8,255 nucleotides of DNA from an uncultured Chloroflexota bacterium (GTDB lineage: Bacteria > Chloroflexota > Anaerolineae > Anaerolineales > Villigracilaceae): NCBI GenBank assembly GCA_903837815.1, contig CAILWD010000101.1, forward strand, positions 1 to 8,255, given 5' to 3'. Both the position numbers and the translations under genes were made by a program. Positions 6,312 through 8,255 of this stretch are shown here, in pieces (within the stretch, counting starts at the first letter, position 1; every line of letters starts with the position of its first letter). The notes under the pieces were generated by a model. That model searched no databases and had not been told where the DNA came from. It worked only from the letters and a program-made list of their open reading frames with translations.

Positions 6312-7370
6312 ATGAAAAACGTAAAATTCTTAGCATTGATCTTTCTTGCTCTCACCCTTGCGGCTTGCGGAACAGCACAGGCAACTCCCGAAGCCACCCC
6401 AGTTCCGACCGTTGTCGCGGATAATACCATCATTGCAGAAGGCAAACTGGAGCCAATTCATTTCACCGAACTGGCGCTGAATGCCAGCGGGCTGGTCAGC
6501 GAAGTTCTATTTGCGGAAGGCGACGAGGTCAAGGCTGGCGATGTGATTGCCCGTCTCGACGCCGACCAGGCGCAGACTCTCGAAAGCGCGCAGGCAAAAG
6601 CAGCCCAGGAATTAACCACCGCCTACCAGGAAGTTCGCGACGCGCAGTTCAAGCTCGATAATTTCGATGTCCCTTTGGATTTCGATGGCATGACTCCCTC
6701 TGAGTCGGTCAGCGCCATGCTGGTCAACCTCGATAAAGCCCGCGCCGATTTTGAGCCTTATAAAGACCTTGAAGAACGTCTTGAATGGGACATGCGCAAC
6801 GAGAACCCTGCCAATCCCAAGGTGTACCGGGATACCGCCAAGAACTACAAGCGGGCGCTGGACGACGCCTGGGCAGATTACCGCAAAGCCATTCAATGGC
6901 TCGAACTTGAATCGGCGCTGCAAAATGCCAATTCGCGCCTTGTCCTTGCCCAACGCGATTACAACGCCCTGCAAGACCTGACCTTTTCGGCGGATACTGC
7001 CGGAACCCGCGCCGCGCTGGCGAATGCCGAAGTCCGCGCCCCGTTCCCCGGCGTGATTACCAATCTCGACCTGAAAGTCGGCGAGTTTGCGGCTTCGGGC
7101 AACCCTGTCATCACCATCGCGGATAATTCGCAGTGGGTGGTGAAGACCACCGACCTGACCGAAATTGACGTGGTCAATGTGAAGGAAGGCCAGTCTGCAA
7201 TCGTCACACTGGATGCCATGCCTGATGTAGAACTCAGCGGCAATGTGTTTTCCGTCAGCCAGAATTATGCCGAGAATCAGGGAGACATCGTGTACGAAGT
7301 CACCATCCTGCTGACAGAGTCCAATCCCGCCATGCGCTGGGGGATGACTGCTGAAGTCAAGTTCGAATAG
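6312..7370 (+). CDS. Lipid-anchored membrane-fusion protein (HlyD/MacA-type adaptor)
   Basis: This 352-residue exported protein has a lipoprotein signal: MKNVK, a hydrophobic stretch 6-16, and lipobox LAAC with Cys19 as the lipidated residue. A Thr/Pro/Glu-rich linker (TPEATPVPT) follows. The first biotinyl-lipoyl half is at about 39-83 (GLVSEVLFAEGDEVKAGDVIARLD). A long helical hairpin runs from about 85 to 225, and the second lipoyl half is VRAPFPGVITNLDLKVGEFAASGNPVITIAD (241-271). A beta-barrel-like region from about 273 to the end (ending WGMTAEVKFE) resembles the C-terminal half of MacA-type adaptors. Such proteins couple an ABC transporter to the outside of the cell or to an outer-membrane channel. 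The ATPase gene 136 bp downstream on the same strand fits a MacAB-like exporter; the cargo is unknown. A good AAAGGA site precedes the start. The lipobox instead of a transmembrane anchor is a known variant. Confidence 0.88.
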   Translation: MKNVKFLALIFLALTLAACGTAQATPEATPVPTVVADNTIIAEGKLEPIHFTELALNASGLVSEVLFAEGDEVKAGDVIARLDADQAQTLESAQAKAAQELTTAYQEVRDAQFKLDNFDVPLDFDGMTPSESVSAMLVNLDKARADFEPYKDLEERLEWDMRNENPANPKVYRDTAKNYKRALDDAWADYRKAIQWLELESALQNANSRLVLAQRDYNALQDLTFSADTAGTRAALANAEVRAPFPGVITNLDLKVGEFAASGNPVITIADNSQWVVKTTDLTEIDVVNVKEGQSAIVTLDAMPDVELSGNVFSVSQNYAENQGDIVYEVTILLTESNPAMRWGMTAEVKFE

Positions 7371-7396
7371 AACTCTCGCAAACCGAAACACTCTGA

Positions 7397-7454
7397 AACG
7401 TCCCGAAGGTTTTTGTGTAAAGAAAGATCGAATTACAGCGACCTTCGGGACGTT
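7397..7454. repeat. 14-bp perfect inverted repeat between adaptor and ATPase genes
   Basis: AACGTCCCGAAGGT (7397-7410) and its exact complement ACCTTCGGGACGTT (7441-7454) flank a 30-base AT-rich spacer. One further G-C pair lies beyond a mismatch. Neither strand has a T-run after the second arm, so this is not a standard intrinsic terminator. It could be an attenuator, an mRNA-processing or stability stem, a paired operator, or one copy of a dispersed repeat family. Confidence 0.75.
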
Positions 7455-7474
7455 CCATGCAAGCTGCAAGAATA

Positions 7475-7500
7475 GGATGGCGCGTAAATCCATCCGAGGA
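7475..7500 (+). promoter_or_regulatory. Ribosome site of the ATPase gene with an abutting hairpin
   Basis: GAGGA (7496-7500) lies six bases before ATG 7507 and fixes that start. Directly against it, GGATGG (7475-7480) can pair with CCATCC (7490-7495) over a nine-base loop. The stem would end at the first base of the ribosome site and could tune its access; this is inference. Confidence 0.5.
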
Positions 7501-7506
7501 ACAATC

Positions 7507-8255
7507 ATGTTTACATTACCATTTTTCTCCAACCAGGACGAAACGAAGACAAACGGCGACACGCGCATGATCGACCTGCGCGGCGTACACAAATATTACA
7601 AAACAGCAGTCGGCGACTTTCACGCCCTCGACGACGTGGATTTACAAATCGGCGCGGGCGAGTTTGTCAGCATCATCGGCAAGTCGGGCAGCGGCAAGAC
7701 CACCCTGCTGAATATGATTACCGGCATCGACATCCCTTCGGACGGCGAAGTCTGGGTCAATGGGACGGCGGTTCACAAACTCAACGAGAACAAGATGGCA
7801 CGTTGGCGCGGAAAGAATCTTGGCATCGTCTTTCAGTTTTTCCAACTGCTGCCGATGATTTCCGTCGTCGAAAACATCATGCTGCCGATGGATTTCTGCC
7901 GCACCTATCCCATGCGCGAGCGCTACGAACGCGCCATGCAATTGCTGGAACTGGTGGAACTGGCAGACCACGCCCACAAACTGCCCACCGCGCTCTCCGG
8001 CGGACAGCAGCAGCGCGTGGCAATTGCCCGCGCCCTTGCCAACGACCCGCCCGTCATCATTGCCGACGAGCCGACGGGTAATCTCGACTCAAAGACTGCC
8101 GAGTCGGTGTTTGCGCTGTTTAACGATTTGGTGTCGAAGGGCAAGACCATCATCATCGTCACCCACGACAGCGCGCTGGCAAAACGTGCCCACCGCACCG
8201 CGCTTATCGCGGACGGCGAAAGTGTCAACGAGTATGTGGCGAAAGCCATGCCGAC
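7507..8255 (+). CDS. ABC transporter ATP-binding protein, LolD/MacB type (3' end missing)
   Basis: The frame is open to the window end, giving 249 whole codons, so nearly the whole ATPase domain is present. All nucleotide-binding motifs are visible and intact: Walker A GKSGSGKT (58-65), Q-loop Gln110 in VFQFFQLLP, signature LSGGQQQR (163-170), Walker B VIIADE (183-188), D-loop NLDS (192-195) and the switch His220 in VTHD. The pattern FQFFQLLP with DEPTGNLDS is typical of the MacB/LolD/FtsE-like class that serves macrolide-type exporters and lipoprotein or lipid movers. ATG 7507 is chosen for its GAGGA ribosome site; it adds a charged 20-residue lead before MIDLRGVHKYY, where many relatives start. 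The upstream neighbour is a membrane-fusion lipoprotein. A permease with a MacB-type periplasmic domain is expected just past the window edge. The substrate cannot be read from the sequence. Confidence 0.95.
   Translation, partial: MFTLPFFSNQDETKTNGDTRMIDLRGVHKYYKTAVGDFHALDDVDLQIGAGEFVSIIGKSGSGKTTLLNMITGIDIPSDGEVWVNGTAVHKLNENKMARWRGKNLGIVFQFFQLLPMISVVENIMLPMDFCRTYPMRERYERAMQLLELVELADHAHKLPTALSGGQQQRVAIARALANDPPVIIADEPTGNLDSKTAESVFALFNDLVSKGKTIIIVTHDSALAKRAHRTALIADGESVNEYVAKAMP

Noticed and set aside
6612..7592. 326-codon open frame on the minus strand across the adaptor gene and the following gap
   Set aside because: It is a shadow of the adaptor coding frame, with His/Arg-rich composition, no motif and no ribosome site consistent with a real gene.

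Overview
This window looks like ordinary chromosome from an environmental bacterium, most likely a Chloroflexota member close to the Anaerolineae. That placement is an inference from four things: moderate-to-high G+C by eye, a lipoprotein whose cysteine is followed by a Thr/Pro/Glu-rich linker (ATPEATPVPT), an AT-rich heptanucleotide repeat between genes, and the mix of gene families. No RNA gene, CRISPR array, insertion sequence, phage gene or replication origin was seen. No gene is interrupted, and only the two end genes are cut by the window edges.

Layout. At the left edge is the 3' part of a class III, PLP-dependent aminotransferase of the glutamate-1-semialdehyde aminomutase type (1-834, +). 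It converges on an ornithine cyclodeaminase/mu-crystallin family gene (1010-1984, -). Upstream of that gene on the same strand lies an AlkZ-related winged-helix gene (2051-2902, -). Its promoter appears to sit in the 36 bp separating it from the next gene, which suggests a leaderless transcript.

The middle (2939-6146, +) is a compact oxidative pentose phosphate cluster in the order pgl, gnd, zwf. It supplies all three enzymes that take glucose 6-phosphate to ribulose 5-phosphate, yielding two reduced nicotinamide cofactors. The pgl-gnd gap holds a 15-bp palindrome with a strong Shine-Dalgarno after it. The gnd-zwf gap is almost filled by an inverted array of TAATTGG-type heptads that begins on the gnd stop codon. 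A clear intrinsic terminator follows zwf.

The right part (6312-8255, +) starts a second unit: a lipid-anchored membrane-fusion (HlyD/MacA-type) protein, then a LolD/MacB-type ABC ATPase cut by the window end. A MacB-type permease would be expected just beyond the edge. The gap between the two genes carries a 14-bp perfect inverted repeat and a small hairpin against the ATPase ribosome binding site.

I found no evidence of a new multi-gene system. The points most worth a second look are regulatory or structural: the probable leaderless promoter, the heptad array around the gnd stop, the long inverted repeat before the ATPase gene, and the apparent loss of the glycosylase motif in the AlkZ-related protein.
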